Source: Cyanobium sp. PLM2.Bin73 (lineage in GTDB: Bacteria; Cyanobacteriota; Cyanobacteriia; PCC-6307; Cyanobiaceae). From it: 45,024 nt of DNA. The DNA is taken from the NCBI GenBank assembly GCA_007694915.1, contig REEV01000055.1:1-45024 (forward strand), given 5' to 3'. Below are positions 8,140-16,845 of this stretch, in pieces. The notes below the pieces were generated by a model. The model had not been told where the DNA came from and did no database searches. It saw only the letters and a list, made by a program, of their open reading frames with translations. How positions within the stretch are numbered: position 1 is the stretch's first letter; each line of letters opens with the position of its first letter. Made by a program: the position numbers and the translations under genes.

Positions 8140-8586
8140 TTAGGCAGAGGGCAGCGAAGCGGACTGGCCCGCCGCTTCAACGGCCTCGCTGGCCGTGCGC
8201 CGCTGGCGGCGCTGGCAGTCGGGGCAGAGGCCGTAGAACTCCAGGGTGTGGAACAGGGGCAGGTAGCCCCGCAGTTCCTCGCCGCTGAGCTCCAGGGCAT
8301 GCACCGGACAGTGCTCCAGGCGGTGGGTCTGCCCGCAGTCCACACAGGTGAGGTGGTGTTCGTCGCATTCGGTGGGGGCGAACAGGGCCTCGCCGCTGGG
8401 CAGATGGCGGCAGCGCACCCGGCCCCACTGCTGCAGCTGGCGTAGATGGCGGTACACGGTGGCCAGGCCCATGGGGGTGGCGCTGGCCCGCAGGCGGGCG
8501 TGCAGATCCTGGCCCGAGAGCTCGCGGCCGGCGCGGCGCAGGGCCTCCAGCAGTTGTTCCTGGCGGGAGCTGAGTTTGGGAGCCAC
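8140..8586 (-). CDS. zur: Fur-family zinc regulator, probably Zur
   Basis: A 148-aa DNA-binding repressor of the Fur family: winged helix with the recognition segment GLATVYRHLRQLQ (residues 40-52), then the HHLTCVDCG block (C81, C84) and FYGLCPDC (C121, C124), the four structural-zinc cysteines. The HH and later His/Glu residues would form the regulatory site. The GTG at 8586 is preferred because it starts the usual VAPKLSSRQ helix; an upstream GTG at 8646 would add 20 untypical residues and overlap the preceding gene. Zur rather than Fur is inferred from neighbours: zinc importers, COG0523 genes and many matching operators surround it. It is probably the last-but-one cistron of the operon starting at 12914. 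Confidence 0.85.
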   Translation of the reverse strand: MAPKLSSRQEQLLEALRRAGRELSGQDLHARLRASATPMGLATVYRHLRQLQQWGRVRCRHLPSGEALFAPTECDEHHLTCVDCGQTHRLEHCPVHALELSGEELRGYLPLFHTLEFYGLCPDCQRRQRRTASEAVEAAGQSASLPSA

Positions 8587-8627
8587 GGGGACCAGGGCGG
8601 ATCGGTGGGCCAAGCACTGGGGCCGTT

Positions 8628-10004
8628 CTAACCGGGCACCAGCCACTGGGCCCGTTTCACGGGGCCCGGCAGGGGCCGCAGCTCCAGGCTGGTGGCGTCG
8701 ATCAGCACCGCCCGCGCCGGGGGCGGAGCGGCATCCCCACGGGCCCGGGGGCGCAGGGTGGTGAGCAGCTGCTCGCCGCTGGCGTCCCAGTGCAGTCCAC
8801 TGCCGGGCTCCAGTTCCCAGCCCGTGAGCAGGCGCCGTCCCAGCTCCACGCCGTTCCGGTCCAGGGCCAGCAGGGTGAGGCGCGGTTCCTCAGTGCCCTC
8901 CATCAGCAGGGCCCACACCCGGTCCCCGCTGCGGCTGCAGGCGCTCGCCACCAGGGCCTGGGTGCCCAGCCACAGCTGTTTCGGCGGTTGGCCCGGTTCC
9001 ACCAGCTCCAGCGAGCGGCGGAAATCGGGCCAGTGGCGCTGCAGCAGGGCCCGGCCGGCCTGGGGGCAGAAGCTGCTCAGATCACGGCTGCCTGGCAGGG
9101 TCTGGCGGCGTGGCGCCTGGGGGGGCAGGGTTTCCAGGTGCAGCCCATCGGTGTCGGGCACCACCACCGCGCCCCCCTCGGGCAGCAGCAGCATCGGGCC
9201 ACTGGCGCTCCAGGGCAGCTGGCGCCAGCGCCGCCTGCCGCCCCGCTGCAGCCGCGCCTGACTGCTGCCGGGCTCCAGCTGGCCGCTCTGCACCAGCAGG
9301 TCGCCCAGGCGGTTGCTGCTCAGGTGGGCGAACAGCACCGGCCCGCCTTTGAGGGGCTGGGGGTCGGCCGCACGCACCGCCTGGGCCGGCTCGCTGGCCA
9401 GCCGCAGGTTGTGCTGCTGCAGGGCGATGCGCCACAGCCGCAGCTGGCCGTCGGGCTCCCGGCTGGCGGCCGCCACCCCGGAGCCATCGCCGAGGGGCAG
9501 CACGTGGGGGATCTCCGGCCACACCGGACTGATCGGCCGCCAGCTGCCGTCGTGCTCGCGCAGCTGCAGCTGCTCCCCGCCCGCCGCCGCCACCACCGCC
9601 AGCACCCGCGGGCGGGGATCCCAGTGCCAGCGGCTGGGCGCCAGGGCCTGGCCCCGTTCATCCCGGCCGGCGAGCTGCAGCTCCAGGGGGGCCTCAATGC
9701 GCTGGCCCTCGGCGAGGCGGAGCAGCAGGGTGCTGCCGCTGCCCAGCCAGCTGTGGGCCAGGGGCGGGCTGAGCTGGCCGGCCTGTTCCAGGCTGGCCAC
9801 CTGCATCGGCCGGCTGAAGCGGGCCTGCAGGGCCGCCGGCCCGGAGCTGGCCGGGGCGTTGTTCAGGCCCTCCAGCTGGGGCGGCTGTCGCACCAGCAGC
9901 TGCTGCTGGGCCACCACCAGCAGGGCCGGCAGCCCCAGGGCCAGCAGCAGGGGCCGCGAGGGGAGGGCCAGCAAGGGCCTTGGCCGCGAGAGGATCCGGG
10001 TCAT
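8628..10004 (-). CDS. Membrane-anchored predicted beta-propeller protein, unknown function
   Basis: A 458-aa protein I do not recognise by name. It has one N-terminal membrane helix (LLLALGLPALLVVAQQQLLV), then an Ig-like segment (about 55-120) with the FSRPM signature of bacterial Ig domains, then about 330 residues of repeated beta-rich motifs (for example PISPVWPEIPHVLPLGDGSG, GQLRLWRIAL, DRVWALLMEG), consistent with a TolB-like propeller facing the periplasm. The ATG at 10004 overlaps the stop of the YcgQ-like gene as ATGA, so it is translationally coupled to the YcgR-YcgQ pair and probably works with that permease. Metal ligands are not obvious. Confidence 0.75.
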   Translation of the reverse strand: MTRILSRPRPLLALPSRPLLLALGLPALLVVAQQQLLVRQPPQLEGLNNAPASSGPAALQARFSRPMQVASLEQAGQLSPPLAHSWLGSGSTLLLRLAEGQRIEAPLELQLAGRDERGQALAPSRWHWDPRPRVLAVVAAAGGEQLQLREHDGSWRPISPVWPEIPHVLPLGDGSGVAAASREPDGQLRLWRIALQQHNLRLASEPAQAVRAADPQPLKGGPVLFAHLSSNRLGDLLVQSGQLEPGSSQARLQRGGRRRWRQLPWSASGPMLLLPEGGAVVVPDTDGLHLETLPPQAPRRQTLPGSRDLSSFCPQAGRALLQRHWPDFRRSLELVEPGQPPKQLWLGTQALVASACSRSGDRVWALLMEGTEEPRLTLLALDRNGVELGRRLLTGWELEPGSGLHWDASGEQLLTTLRPRARGDAAPPPARAVLIDATSLELRPLPGPVKRAQWLVPG

Positions 10005-10666
10005 GGTTCCAGGGGGCGGGCCGGCCGGGGGATCGGCTGGATGCGCTCGGGCACCACCTCCAGCTGGCCGCTCTCGATCGCCATGCGGCCCTCGATCGCC
10101 AGCCACTGGTCGGTCCGGGGCAGGGGATCGCCCACCGGCCAGCGCACCGGCAGGCTCACCGGGGTGGCATCCGCCAGGCAGCAGCGCACCAGCAGCCGGG
10201 CCAGCTGGGGGGGCGCGCCTGTCATCGGCAGCACGAAGCCGCTGATGCGCACCGGATCGCCGTCGAACAGCTGGGGATCGGGCTGGCTGCGCAGCAGCCG
10301 CACCCAGTCGGTGAGGCTGCGCTGGGCCGGGGGCAGCACGAAGCTGAGGCTCTCCTCGCCGGTCTCGTCGGCCGGGCGCTGGCTGGCCAGGTCGGCAAAG
10401 GAGGGATTGGCCGGCAGGGCGATCAGCATGGCCGCCACCGCCGCCGTGGCGGCACTGAGGCGGCGCTCCTGGCGGCTGGAGGGCTCGCCGCCGCCGCGCC
10501 ACTGCCGCAGACCCACCAGCACCTGCACCACCGCCAGCATCAGCAGCACGCCGCCGGCGCTGCTCACCAGGGGGTGGAAGGCGGCCCGCAGCAGCAGATC
10601 CAGCCGGCCGTCGACGCTGCTCTGCAGCAGCACCACGGCCCACAGGCCCAGGGCCAGCCCGCGCAT
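10001..10666 (-). CDS. YcgQ-like protein (DUF1980/TIGR03943), permease partner
   Basis: A 221-aa protein with two to three N-terminal membrane helices (residues 1-95) and a soluble C-terminal domain (about 110-221) containing the conserved VRISGFVLP and RCCLADATPV motifs of the DUF1980 family; the adjacent Cys-Cys is characteristic. Its ATG overlaps the stop of the upstream permease (TGATG). YcgR/YcgQ pairs occur widely and tend to sit near zinc-responsive and COG0523 genes, but their cargo has not been established to my knowledge. Co-transcription with Zur under a Zur box suggests a function in zinc limitation. Confidence 0.85.
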   Translation of the reverse strand: MRGLALGLWAVVLLQSSVDGRLDLLLRAAFHPLVSSAGGVLLMLAVVQVLVGLRQWRGGGEPSSRQERRLSAATAAVAAMLIALPANPSFADLASQRPADETGEESLSFVLPPAQRSLTDWVRLLRSQPDPQLFDGDPVRISGFVLPMTGAPPQLARLLVRCCLADATPVSLPVRWPVGDPLPRTDQWLAIEGRMAIESGQLEVVPERIQPIPRPARPLEP

Positions 10667-11640
10667 CACAGCCGCCACAGGTTCACCCACTGACCGATCA
10701 ACAGCACCAGCACGCCCGAGCCCGCGGCCGTGAGCAGCAGTCCCTTGCCGCGGAACAACAGGCTCAGCAGCCCCACCAGCTTGATGTCGATCACCGGGCC
10801 CAGCAGCAGAAAGGCCAGCAGGGCGCCTGGGGTGATCTGGGCGGCGAAGCCCAGGGCCAGAAAGGCATCCACGCTCGAGCACACCGACAGCACCAGGCTG
10901 AGGGCCATCAACGCCACGATCGAGAGCGTGGGGGCGCCGCCCACGGCCAGCAGCCACTGGCGCGGCAGGGTGGCCTGCACCAGGGCGGCAACGGCGCAGC
11001 CCGCCACCAGCAGCAGGGCCAGGTAGAGAAACTCGCGGCTGCCGTGGCGCAGCACCTCCTGCCAGCTCGGCGGCGGCTGGCTGGGCAGGCTGGGCGGGGC
11101 GTCGTCCGCCAGGCCGATCACGCCGCCGCGGCGCTCCAGCAGGCTGACGCTGGCCAGGGGCTGGTTGAGGCGGCGCTCCTCCAGCAGGTCGGTGCGCAGC
11201 AGAACCGCCTCGGGCAGCAGCCGCAGCAGCAGGGCCAGCCCCAGGGCCACCAGCACGGCGCCCAGGGGCCGGGCCAGCAGCAGCCAGGGCTGATCGGGGA
11301 AGGCGGCCCAGGTGCTGGCGATCACGATCGGGTTGAGCACCGGTGCCGCGAACAGAAAGCCCAGGGCCGTGCCCACCGGGGCGCCACCCACCAGCAGGCG
11401 GCGGGCCACCGGCACGTTGCCGCACTCGCAGGCGGGCAGGGCGAAGCCCAGGGCGGCGCCGGTGAGCGGGCCGGCCACCGGGTGGTCGGGCAGACGGCGC
11501 AGCCAGGCGCCGCCGGGGCTGAACCAGCGGGCCAGGGAGGCGATCAGCACGCCGATCAGCAGGAACGGCATGGCCTCCAGCAGCAGACCCTGGAACAGGG
11601 CCCAGGCGGTGTTGAGGCGCGTCAGAACGGCGCTGGTCAT
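10666..11640 (-). CDS. YcgR-like permease (DUF318/UPF0718)
   Basis: A 324-aa polytopic membrane protein of the DUF318 permease family (distant relatives include ArsP). Two halves of about four helices are separated by a hydrophilic loop (about 165-215). Signature residues are LPACECGNVPVARRL (C71-x-C73) in the first half and VCSSVDAFLALGFA in the second. The ATG overlaps the upstream stop as ATGA. The substrate is unknown; the cysteine pair in a membrane segment and the Zur-headed operon make a metal or metal-complex plausible. It could also move a chelator made or modified by the FAD enzyme upstream. Confidence 0.87.
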   Translation of the reverse strand: MTSAVLTRLNTAWALFQGLLLEAMPFLLIGVLIASLARWFSPGGAWLRRLPDHPVAGPLTGAALGFALPACECGNVPVARRLLVGGAPVGTALGFLFAAPVLNPIVIASTWAAFPDQPWLLLARPLGAVLVALGLALLLRLLPEAVLLRTDLLEERRLNQPLASVSLLERRGGVIGLADDAPPSLPSQPPPSWQEVLRHGSREFLYLALLLVAGCAVAALVQATLPRQWLLAVGGAPTLSIVALMALSLVLSVCSSVDAFLALGFAAQITPGALLAFLLLGPVIDIKLVGLLSLLFRGKGLLLTAAGSGVLVLLIGQWVNLWRL

Positions 11641-12914
11641 CGTTCCGGGGCTGCGCGCAGCGATTCTGCACCGCTCCCCAGGAGGGTGGCTGCGGCCGGG
11701 GGGCAGCGGTGCAGCAGATCGGCCGTGATCCGCCGCGCCCCCTCCCGTCCGCCGTGGATGTTGGCCGCGGCCGGGCCCAGCTGCAGGGCGCTGAGGCCCC
11801 CCATCACAGACACGCCCGCCCCGCCCCAGCCCAGCTCGGGGCTGAGCACGGGCCAGTCGTCCACCAGCTGCAGGGGCCGCTGCCGCTGGAGCTGCCGCAG
11901 CAGGGGCTGGTGGCTGACGCCCTGCTGATGGCCGGTGGCCAGCCAGATGCGCTCCACCGCCAGGGAGCTGCCATCGCTGCAGGCCACCTGCCAGTGGCTG
12001 CCGCGCCAGCGCAGCTGCCGCACCTCGCCCTGTTCGTGCAGGCGCAGCCGGCCGCCGCGGCGGGCCTGCTCCAGCCGGTGGCGCACCTCGGCGGTGAGGG
12101 AGCCGCCGCCGCGGGCCTGGCGCACCAGCTCCCGGCGCCGCTGCCAGCTGGGTTCGGCCGCGAAGGCCTTGAGCCGCTTCGGGCCCAGCCAGCCCGGGTC
12201 GCTGTCGAAGGGCTGCACCCGCAGCCGCCGGCGGCAGAGCAGCTCCACCGTTGCTCCCCGCTCCAGGGCACCGAGGGCCAGATGGCCGCTGGTGAGCCCG
12301 CCTCCCACCACCAGCACGCGCTGCCCATCCAGCCGCCCCAGGGCGGGCAGGTTGAGCGTGCGGCTGTGCTGCAGGGCGGCGGGCGGATGCAGCGGCGGCA
12401 GATCCAGGGTCCAGGCCGGCCAGCTCGGCTCTCCCGGGCCGCAGGCCAGCACCAGATGGCGGGCCTGCAGCCGCTCACCGCTGGCCAGGCTGAGCTCCAG
12501 GGGGCCGCCGCGGCAGGCGGCCAGCCGCAGCTCCCGCACCTGGCCGGGGTGCACCAGGCCGGCCAGGTCCTCGCTGTCGATCAGCTGCTGGCAGAAGTCG
12601 CTGAACAGGCCGGTGTGGGGCTGGCCGAAGGGGCCGTGCAGCTGGTGGCCGCGCCCCCGGCCGTGGGCGTAGTCCCGCAGGGCGTTGGGGTTGGGATGGG
12701 GATGGTGGGGGGCCGGCGAGCGCAGCATCGGCACCTCCAGGCCCTCCATCTGCCGGCGCCAGCAGCTGAGCCAGCCCCCGGCCGGATCGATCACCCGCAG
12801 GTGGCGCCGCCAGCGGGGCCGCTTGCGCAGCAGCTGGGCGCAGAGGCAGAGGGCCTGGGGGCCGGCGCCCACCACCACGATGGCCGCCCCGCCGGCGGAG
12901 AGCTCACAACCCAT
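11637..12914 (-). CDS. FAD/NAD(P)-dependent monooxygenase-like protein
   Basis: A 425-aa flavoprotein. The FAD-binding GxGPxx motif is at residues 16-21 (VVVGAGPQAL), the NADPH-binding GGGLTSGHLA motif around 205, and a late ATG motif (IWLATGH) around 335, the arrangement of N-hydroxylating (lysine/ornithine) and related class B monooxygenases. It heads the operon of FAD protein, YcgR, YcgQ, propeller and Zur, and shares a Zur box (12930-12944) with the divergent znuA. The substrate is unknown. Hydroxylation of an amine to make a metal chelator is one option, but no peptide synthetase or ligase is present here. Confidence 0.82.
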   Translation of the reverse strand: MGCELSAGGAAIVVVGAGPQALCLCAQLLRKRPRWRRHLRVIDPAGGWLSCWRRQMEGLEVPMLRSPAPHHPHPNPNALRDYAHGRGRGHQLHGPFGQPHTGLFSDFCQQLIDSEDLAGLVHPGQVRELRLAACRGGPLELSLASGERLQARHLVLACGPGEPSWPAWTLDLPPLHPPAALQHSRTLNLPALGRLDGQRVLVVGGGLTSGHLALGALERGATVELLCRRRLRVQPFDSDPGWLGPKRLKAFAAEPSWQRRRELVRQARGGGSLTAEVRHRLEQARRGGRLRLHEQGEVRQLRWRGSHWQVACSDGSSLAVERIWLATGHQQGVSHQPLLRQLQRQRPLQLVDDWPVLSPELGWGGAGVSVMGGLSALQLGPAAANIHGGREGARRITADLLHRCPPAAATLLGSGAESLRAAPER

Positions 12915-12929
12915 GAAGCGGGCTCAATC

Positions 12930-12944
12930 TGGGAATCATTCTCA
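12930..12944. promoter_or_regulatory. Zur box between FAD operon and znuA
   Basis: TGGGAAT-C-ATTCTCA is a 7-1-7 inverted repeat, one mismatch from the consensus of this window. It lies in the 63-base gap between divergent starts (12914 and 12978), so one operator could control both directions. Confidence 0.88.
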
Positions 12945-12977
12945 TTTATGGTGGCATCCACGTGTTCCCCCTTGTCC

Positions 12978-13970
12978 ATGCCCTCTCCGTTCCTCCCCCG
13001 GCTGGGGGGTGCTTCGCGGCGCCTGCTGGTGGCCGTCTCGGCCCTGGGCCTGCTGCTCGCCTCCTGCGCCCCCGCCACCGGCCCCGGCGCTGATGGAGGC
13101 CAGAACGGCGAGGCCAGCGGGGATCTCAAGGTGGTCACCACCTTCCTGCCGATCACCCTGTTCACCCGGGCGGTGGCCGGAGACTGCGCCGAGGTGAGCG
13201 CCCTGATCCCCCCCAGCACCGGCCCCCACGACTTCCAGTCGCGTCCCGGCGATCTGGTGGCCCTGCGCCAGGCCCAGGTGCTGGTGAAGAACGGCCTGGA
13301 GATGGAGGACTTCCTCGACAAGCTGGTGGAGTCGGCCGAGAACGCCGAGCTCGTGGTGATCGACAGCAGCCGCGGCGTGGCCACCATCGAGAGCGACGAC
13401 CACGGCCATGGCCACGATCACGGCCACAGCCATGGCCACAGTCACGGGGCCGTGAACCCCCACATCTGGCTCGACCCCCAGCGGGCCGTGCAGCAGGTGG
13501 AGACCATCCGCGATGGTCTGGTGGAGGCCGACCCCAGCTGCGCCGACGGCTACCGCCGCAACGCCGAGGCCTACATCGCCGAGCTGCGCGATCTCGATGC
13601 GTCCATCGCCACCGAGCTGGCCCCGTTCAGCGGCAAAACCTTCGTGGCCTTCCACGACTTCGCCCCCTACTTCGCCGAGCGCTACAACCTCCAGGCGGAA
13701 TTCGTGGTGGATGTGCCCGAGATCAATCCCACCCCCGCCGACCTGGCCCGGGTGAGCGAGATCGTGGAGCGCACCGACCTCCGGGCCCTGCTCAGCGAAC
13801 CCCAGGAGGGCAACCGCTCCTTCAATGCCCTGGCCAGGGATCTGGGGGTGCGTGTGAGCATCTTCGATCCCCTGGAAACGGGCTCGGAGGAGGATGCCCG
13901 CGACCCCTCCACCTACCTGCGGGTGATGCGCAGCAACGTGCAGGAGCTGCGTCAGGCCTTCGGGGCCTGA
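12978..13970 (+). CDS. znuA: Zinc ABC transporter binding protein ZnuA (lipoprotein)
   Basis: A 330-aa cluster A-I binding protein. The lipobox LLASC places the lipidated Cys at 30. Zinc ligands expected in the family are His84 (STGPHDF), His162 (NPHIWLDP) and His226 (VAFHDFAPYF). A His/Asp-rich loop (about 141-157, DHGHGHDHGHSHGHSHG) between them is typical of ZnuA and absent from manganese binders. An in-frame ATG at 12948 lies four bases after the operator, leaving no room for a leader, so the ATG at 12978 is preferred. No permease or ATPase follows directly; the znuCB pairs are at 28.8 and 35.7 kb. Confidence 0.94.
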   Translation: MPSPFLPRLGGASRRLLVAVSALGLLLASCAPATGPGADGGQNGEASGDLKVVTTFLPITLFTRAVAGDCAEVSALIPPSTGPHDFQSRPGDLVALRQAQVLVKNGLEMEDFLDKLVESAENAELVVIDSSRGVATIESDDHGHGHDHGHSHGHSHGAVNPHIWLDPQRAVQQVETIRDGLVEADPSCADGYRRNAEAYIAELRDLDASIATELAPFSGKTFVAFHDFAPYFAERYNLQAEFVVDVPEINPTPADLARVSEIVERTDLRALLSEPQEGNRSFNALARDLGVRVSIFDPLETGSEEDARDPSTYLRVMRSNVQELRQAFGA

Positions 13971-14043
13971 GCCCGGGCCCGGGCCGGCGAAGGCTGTTGT
14001 CTAGCGTTCCTTCAAGCCTCCCGGTTCACCCATCCCCAGGCCG

Positions 14044-15012
14044 TTGTTGTTTCTCTCCCCGCCTCGCCGTGGTGCCGCCCCCAGGTCGTGGCTGGGGCTG
14101 ACCCTGGCCCTGGCCGTGGTGCTGGCCGGTTGCGGCCCCCGGGCTGAGCGGGGTGCCGCTGATTCCTCCGCAGCCGACGCTGGCGCCCCCCTGGTGCTCA
14201 CCAGCTTCACCGTGCTGGCCGACATGGCTTCCGAGGTGGCCTGCGGCCAGCTGCGGGTGGAGTCGATCACCAGGCCGGGGGCCGAGATCCACGGCTACGA
14301 CCCCACCCCCAGCGACCTGCGCCGCGCCCAGGACGCCCAGCTGGTGCTGGTGAACGGCCTCAACCTGGAGCTCTGGATGGAGCGCTACCTGGCCAGCGCC
14401 CGCGGCGCCGAGCGGGTTGTGGTGAGCGAGGGGGTGGACGTGATTCCAATCAGCGGGGACGCCGGCGCCGGCCAGCCCAATCCCCATGCCTGGATGTCGC
14501 CCCGGCAGGCCCGCACCTACGTGGCCAACATCCGCGACGCCTTCATCGGCTTCGATCCCGCCAACGCCGACACCTACCGGCGCTGCGCCGACGCCTACAG
14601 CGCCGAACTGGAGGCCCTCGACGGCGAGCTGCGCGAGCAGCTGGCGGTGCTGCCGCCCGATCGTCGGCTGCTGGTGAGCTGTGAGGGCGCCCTCAGCTAC
14701 CTGGCGGCCGACTACGGCCTGGAGGAGGCCTACCTCTGGCCGGTGAACGCGGAAACGGAGGTCACCCCCCAGCGCATGGAGCGGGTGATCCGCACCGTGC
14801 GCGAGCGGCAGGTGCCGGCGGTGTTCTGCGAGAGCACCGTGGACGACCGGCCCCAGCGGCGGGTGGCCGAGGAAACCGGCGCCCGCTTCGGCGGGGTGTT
14901 CTACGTGGATTCCCTCTCCGAGCCCGATGGTGTGGCACCCACCTATCTCGCCATGCTCCGCCACAACGCCAGGATCCTGGTGCAGGGTCTGCGTGCCGAT
15001 GGCCAGCGCTGA
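14044..15012 (+). CDS. mntC: Manganese ABC transporter binding protein MntC (lipoprotein)
   Basis: A 322-aa cluster A-I binding protein with a lipoprotein signal (VLAGC, Cys30). The four metal-ligand positions read His83 (EIHGYDPTPSD), His148 (NPHAWMSP), Glu214 (VSCEGALSY) and Asp289 (YVDSLSEPDG). Glu in the third position, where ZnuA has His, and the missing His-rich loop are the marks of Mn-binding MntC. The start is a TTG (14044 or 14047) just after AGG; no ATG/GTG fits and an in-frame stop lies at 14002. It is followed by its ATPase and permease with overlaps. No Zur box precedes it, in line with a separate manganese role. Confidence 0.9.
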   Translation: MLFLSPPRRGAAPRSWLGLTLALAVVLAGCGPRAERGAADSSAADAGAPLVLTSFTVLADMASEVACGQLRVESITRPGAEIHGYDPTPSDLRRAQDAQLVLVNGLNLELWMERYLASARGAERVVVSEGVDVIPISGDAGAGQPNPHAWMSPRQARTYVANIRDAFIGFDPANADTYRRCADAYSAELEALDGELREQLAVLPPDRRLLVSCEGALSYLAADYGLEEAYLWPVNAETEVTPQRMERVIRTVRERQVPAVFCESTVDDRPQRRVAEETGARFGGVFYVDSLSEPDGVAPTYLAMLRHNARILVQGLRADGQR

Positions 15013-15784
15013 GCGCCAACCGGATCGCGGGGCCACCGCCGCCGGCCAGGCCCCGGGCATCGCCGTGGACAACCTCACGGTGGGCTACAACGGCCGCCCG
15101 GCGGTGGTGGATGTGAGCCTGGAGCTGAGCTCCGGCAGCATCTGTGCCCTGGTGGGCATGAACGGGTCCGGCAAGTCGACCCTGTTCAAGGCGCTGATGG
15201 GCTTCCTCCAGCCCAGCCGCGGGCGCATCCGCATCGCCGGCTGCGACCTGCGCCAGGCCCGGCGCCGCCAGCTGGTGGCCTACGTGCCCCAGAGCGAGCA
15301 GGTGGACTGGGACTTCCCCATCCGCGTGTGGGATGTGGTGATGATGGGCCGCTATGGGTCCATGGGGCCGCTGCGCTGGCCCTCGGCCGACGACCGCCGC
15401 CAGGTGCAGCGGGCCCTGGAGCGGGTGGACCTCTGGGATCTGCGCGAGCGGCAGATCGGCTCCCTCTCCGGCGGCCAGCGCAAACGGGCCTTCCTGGCCC
15501 GGGCCCTGGCCCAGGGCGGGCAGGTGCTGCTGCTCGATGAGCCCTTCAGCGGCGTGGACATCGGCACCGAACGGCTGATCATCGACCTGCTGATCGAGCG
15601 CCGCGACCAGGGCGCCACGGTGCTGCTCGCCACCCACGATCTGGAGTCGGTGCCCAGCTTCTGCGACCGGGTGGTGCTGATCAACCGCACAGTGCTGGCC
15701 TACGGCGACACCTCGGAGGTGTTCACCCAGGCCAACCTGCTGCGCACCTTCACCCTGGCCGCCCCTCCGGCCCCCAACAGCTGA
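14999..15784 (+). CDS. mntA: Manganese ABC transporter ATPase MntA
   Basis: A 261-aa ATPase: Walker A GMNGSGKST, signature LSGGQRKRAFLAR, Walker B VLLLDEPFSGVD and switch ATHDLESV. The Q-loop region contains YVPQSEQVDWDFPI, a typical stretch of Mn/Zn transporter ATPases. The ATG overlaps the mntC end by 14 bases, and its stop overlaps the permease start as TGATG. It energises the MntB permease supplied by MntC. Confidence 0.92.
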   Translation: MASAERQPDRGATAAGQAPGIAVDNLTVGYNGRPAVVDVSLELSSGSICALVGMNGSGKSTLFKALMGFLQPSRGRIRIAGCDLRQARRRQLVAYVPQSEQVDWDFPIRVWDVVMMGRYGSMGPLRWPSADDRRQVQRALERVDLWDLRERQIGSLSGGQRKRAFLARALAQGGQVLLLDEPFSGVDIGTERLIIDLLIERRDQGATVLLATHDLESVPSFCDRVVLINRTVLAYGDTSEVFTQANLLRTFTLAAPPAPNS

Positions 15785-16614
15785 TGGAGCTGCTGCTGGC
15801 CCCGCTGGAACTGGTGTTCATGCAGCGGGCCCTGGCGATCGGCGTGGTGGTGGCGGTGGTGTGCGCGGTGCTCTCCTGTTTCATGACCCTCAAGGGCTGG
15901 GCGCTGATGGGCGATGCGGTGTCCCATGCCGTGCTGCCCGGGGTGGTGATCGCCTATGCCCTCGGCCTGCCCTTCGCCCTGGGGGCGTTTGTGTTCGGGG
16001 TGGGCTCGGTGGGGGTGATCGGGGTGATCAAGCAGCACACCCGGGTGAAGGAGGACACGGTGATCGGGCTGGTGTTCACCGGCTTCTTCGCCCTCGGGCT
16101 GGTGCTGATCTCCAAGATCCGCAGCAGCGTGGACCTCACCCACATCCTGTTCGGCAATCTGCTGGGCATCACCGACGCCGACCTGGTGCAGACGGTGGTG
16201 ATCAGCCTGGTGTGCCTGGTGCTGCTGCTGGTGCTGCGCCGGGATCTGCTGCTGTTCTGCTTCGATCCCAGCCATGCCCGCTCGATCGGGCTGAACACCG
16301 GCGCGCTGCACTACCTGCTGCTCACTCTGGTGAGCCTCACCGCCGTGGCCGGCCTGCAGACCGTGGGGATCATCCTGGTGGTGGCGATGCTGGTGACCCC
16401 CGGCGCCACCGCCTACCTGCTCACCGACCGCTTCGATCGCATGACCATCCTGGCGGTGCTCTCGGCGGTGAGTGCCACGGTGCTGGGCATCTACGCCAGC
16501 TACTGGCTGGACGCCTCCACGGCCGGCTGCATCGTGGTGGTGCAGACCCTGCAGTTTCTACTGGTGATGGTGCTGGCCCCCCGCCACGGCCTGCTGGCGC
16601 GGCGGCGGCTGTGA
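15784..16614 (+). CDS. mntB: Manganese ABC transporter permease MntB
   Basis: A 276-aa membrane protein of the ABC-3 (ZnuB/MntB) family with eight or so hydrophobic segments. Typical blocks are SCFMTLKGWALMGDAVSHAV near the N-terminus and VGIILVVAMLVTPGATAYLL near residue 200. It completes the mntC-mntA-mntB operon. The last codon abuts the feoC stop on the other strand without a gap. Confidence 0.93.
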   Translation: MELLLAPLELVFMQRALAIGVVVAVVCAVLSCFMTLKGWALMGDAVSHAVLPGVVIAYALGLPFALGAFVFGVGSVGVIGVIKQHTRVKEDTVIGLVFTGFFALGLVLISKIRSSVDLTHILFGNLLGITDADLVQTVVISLVCLVLLLVLRRDLLLFCFDPSHARSIGLNTGALHYLLLTLVSLTAVAGLQTVGIILVVAMLVTPGATAYLLTDRFDRMTILAVLSAVSATVLGIYASYWLDASTAGCIVVVQTLQFLLVMVLAPRHGLLARRRL

Positions 16615-16845
16615 TCAGGGTGCCGGGCTGTCCCTCCAGCAATAAAACTCGAGGGCATGGCCGTCACAGAGGCTGCAGCCATGGCAGCGCTCGGGGCGGG
16701 GCAGCCGTTGAACCCGGCCCTTGCGCTCCAGCAGGTTCAGCATCCCCCTGAGGGCGTCGGCCGAGACCCCCAGGCTCGCTTCCATCTGCGTGAGCGAGGC
16801 TGTGTTGTGCTCACGCAGATAGTCCTGAAGACCCTGCAGGATCAC
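16615..16845 (-). CDS. feoC: FeoC-like winged-helix protein with cysteine cluster
   Basis: A 76-aa protein with the FeoC helix-turn-helix (MILQGLQDYLREHNTASLTQ, then DALRGMLNLLERKGRVQRL) followed by Cys residues in CHGCSLCDGHALEFYCW. The cysteine loop may carry an Fe-S cluster, as proposed for other FeoC proteins. Its ATG overlaps the feoB stop (ATGA), so it is the third gene of feoA-feoB-feoC. It probably modulates FeoB activity or stability. Confidence 0.85.
   Translation of the reverse strand: MILQGLQDYLREHNTASLTQMEASLGVSADALRGMLNLLERKGRVQRLPRPERCHGCSLCDGHALEFYCWRDSPAP

Noticed and set aside
10004-10643. Upstream extension of the propeller gene frame
   Set aside because: It is the shadow of the YcgQ-like gene; ATG 10004 with ATGA overlap and membrane anchor is the natural start.
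14044-15012. A second ZnuA
   Set aside because: The Glu214/Asp289 ligand set and lack of a His-rich loop fit MntC instead.
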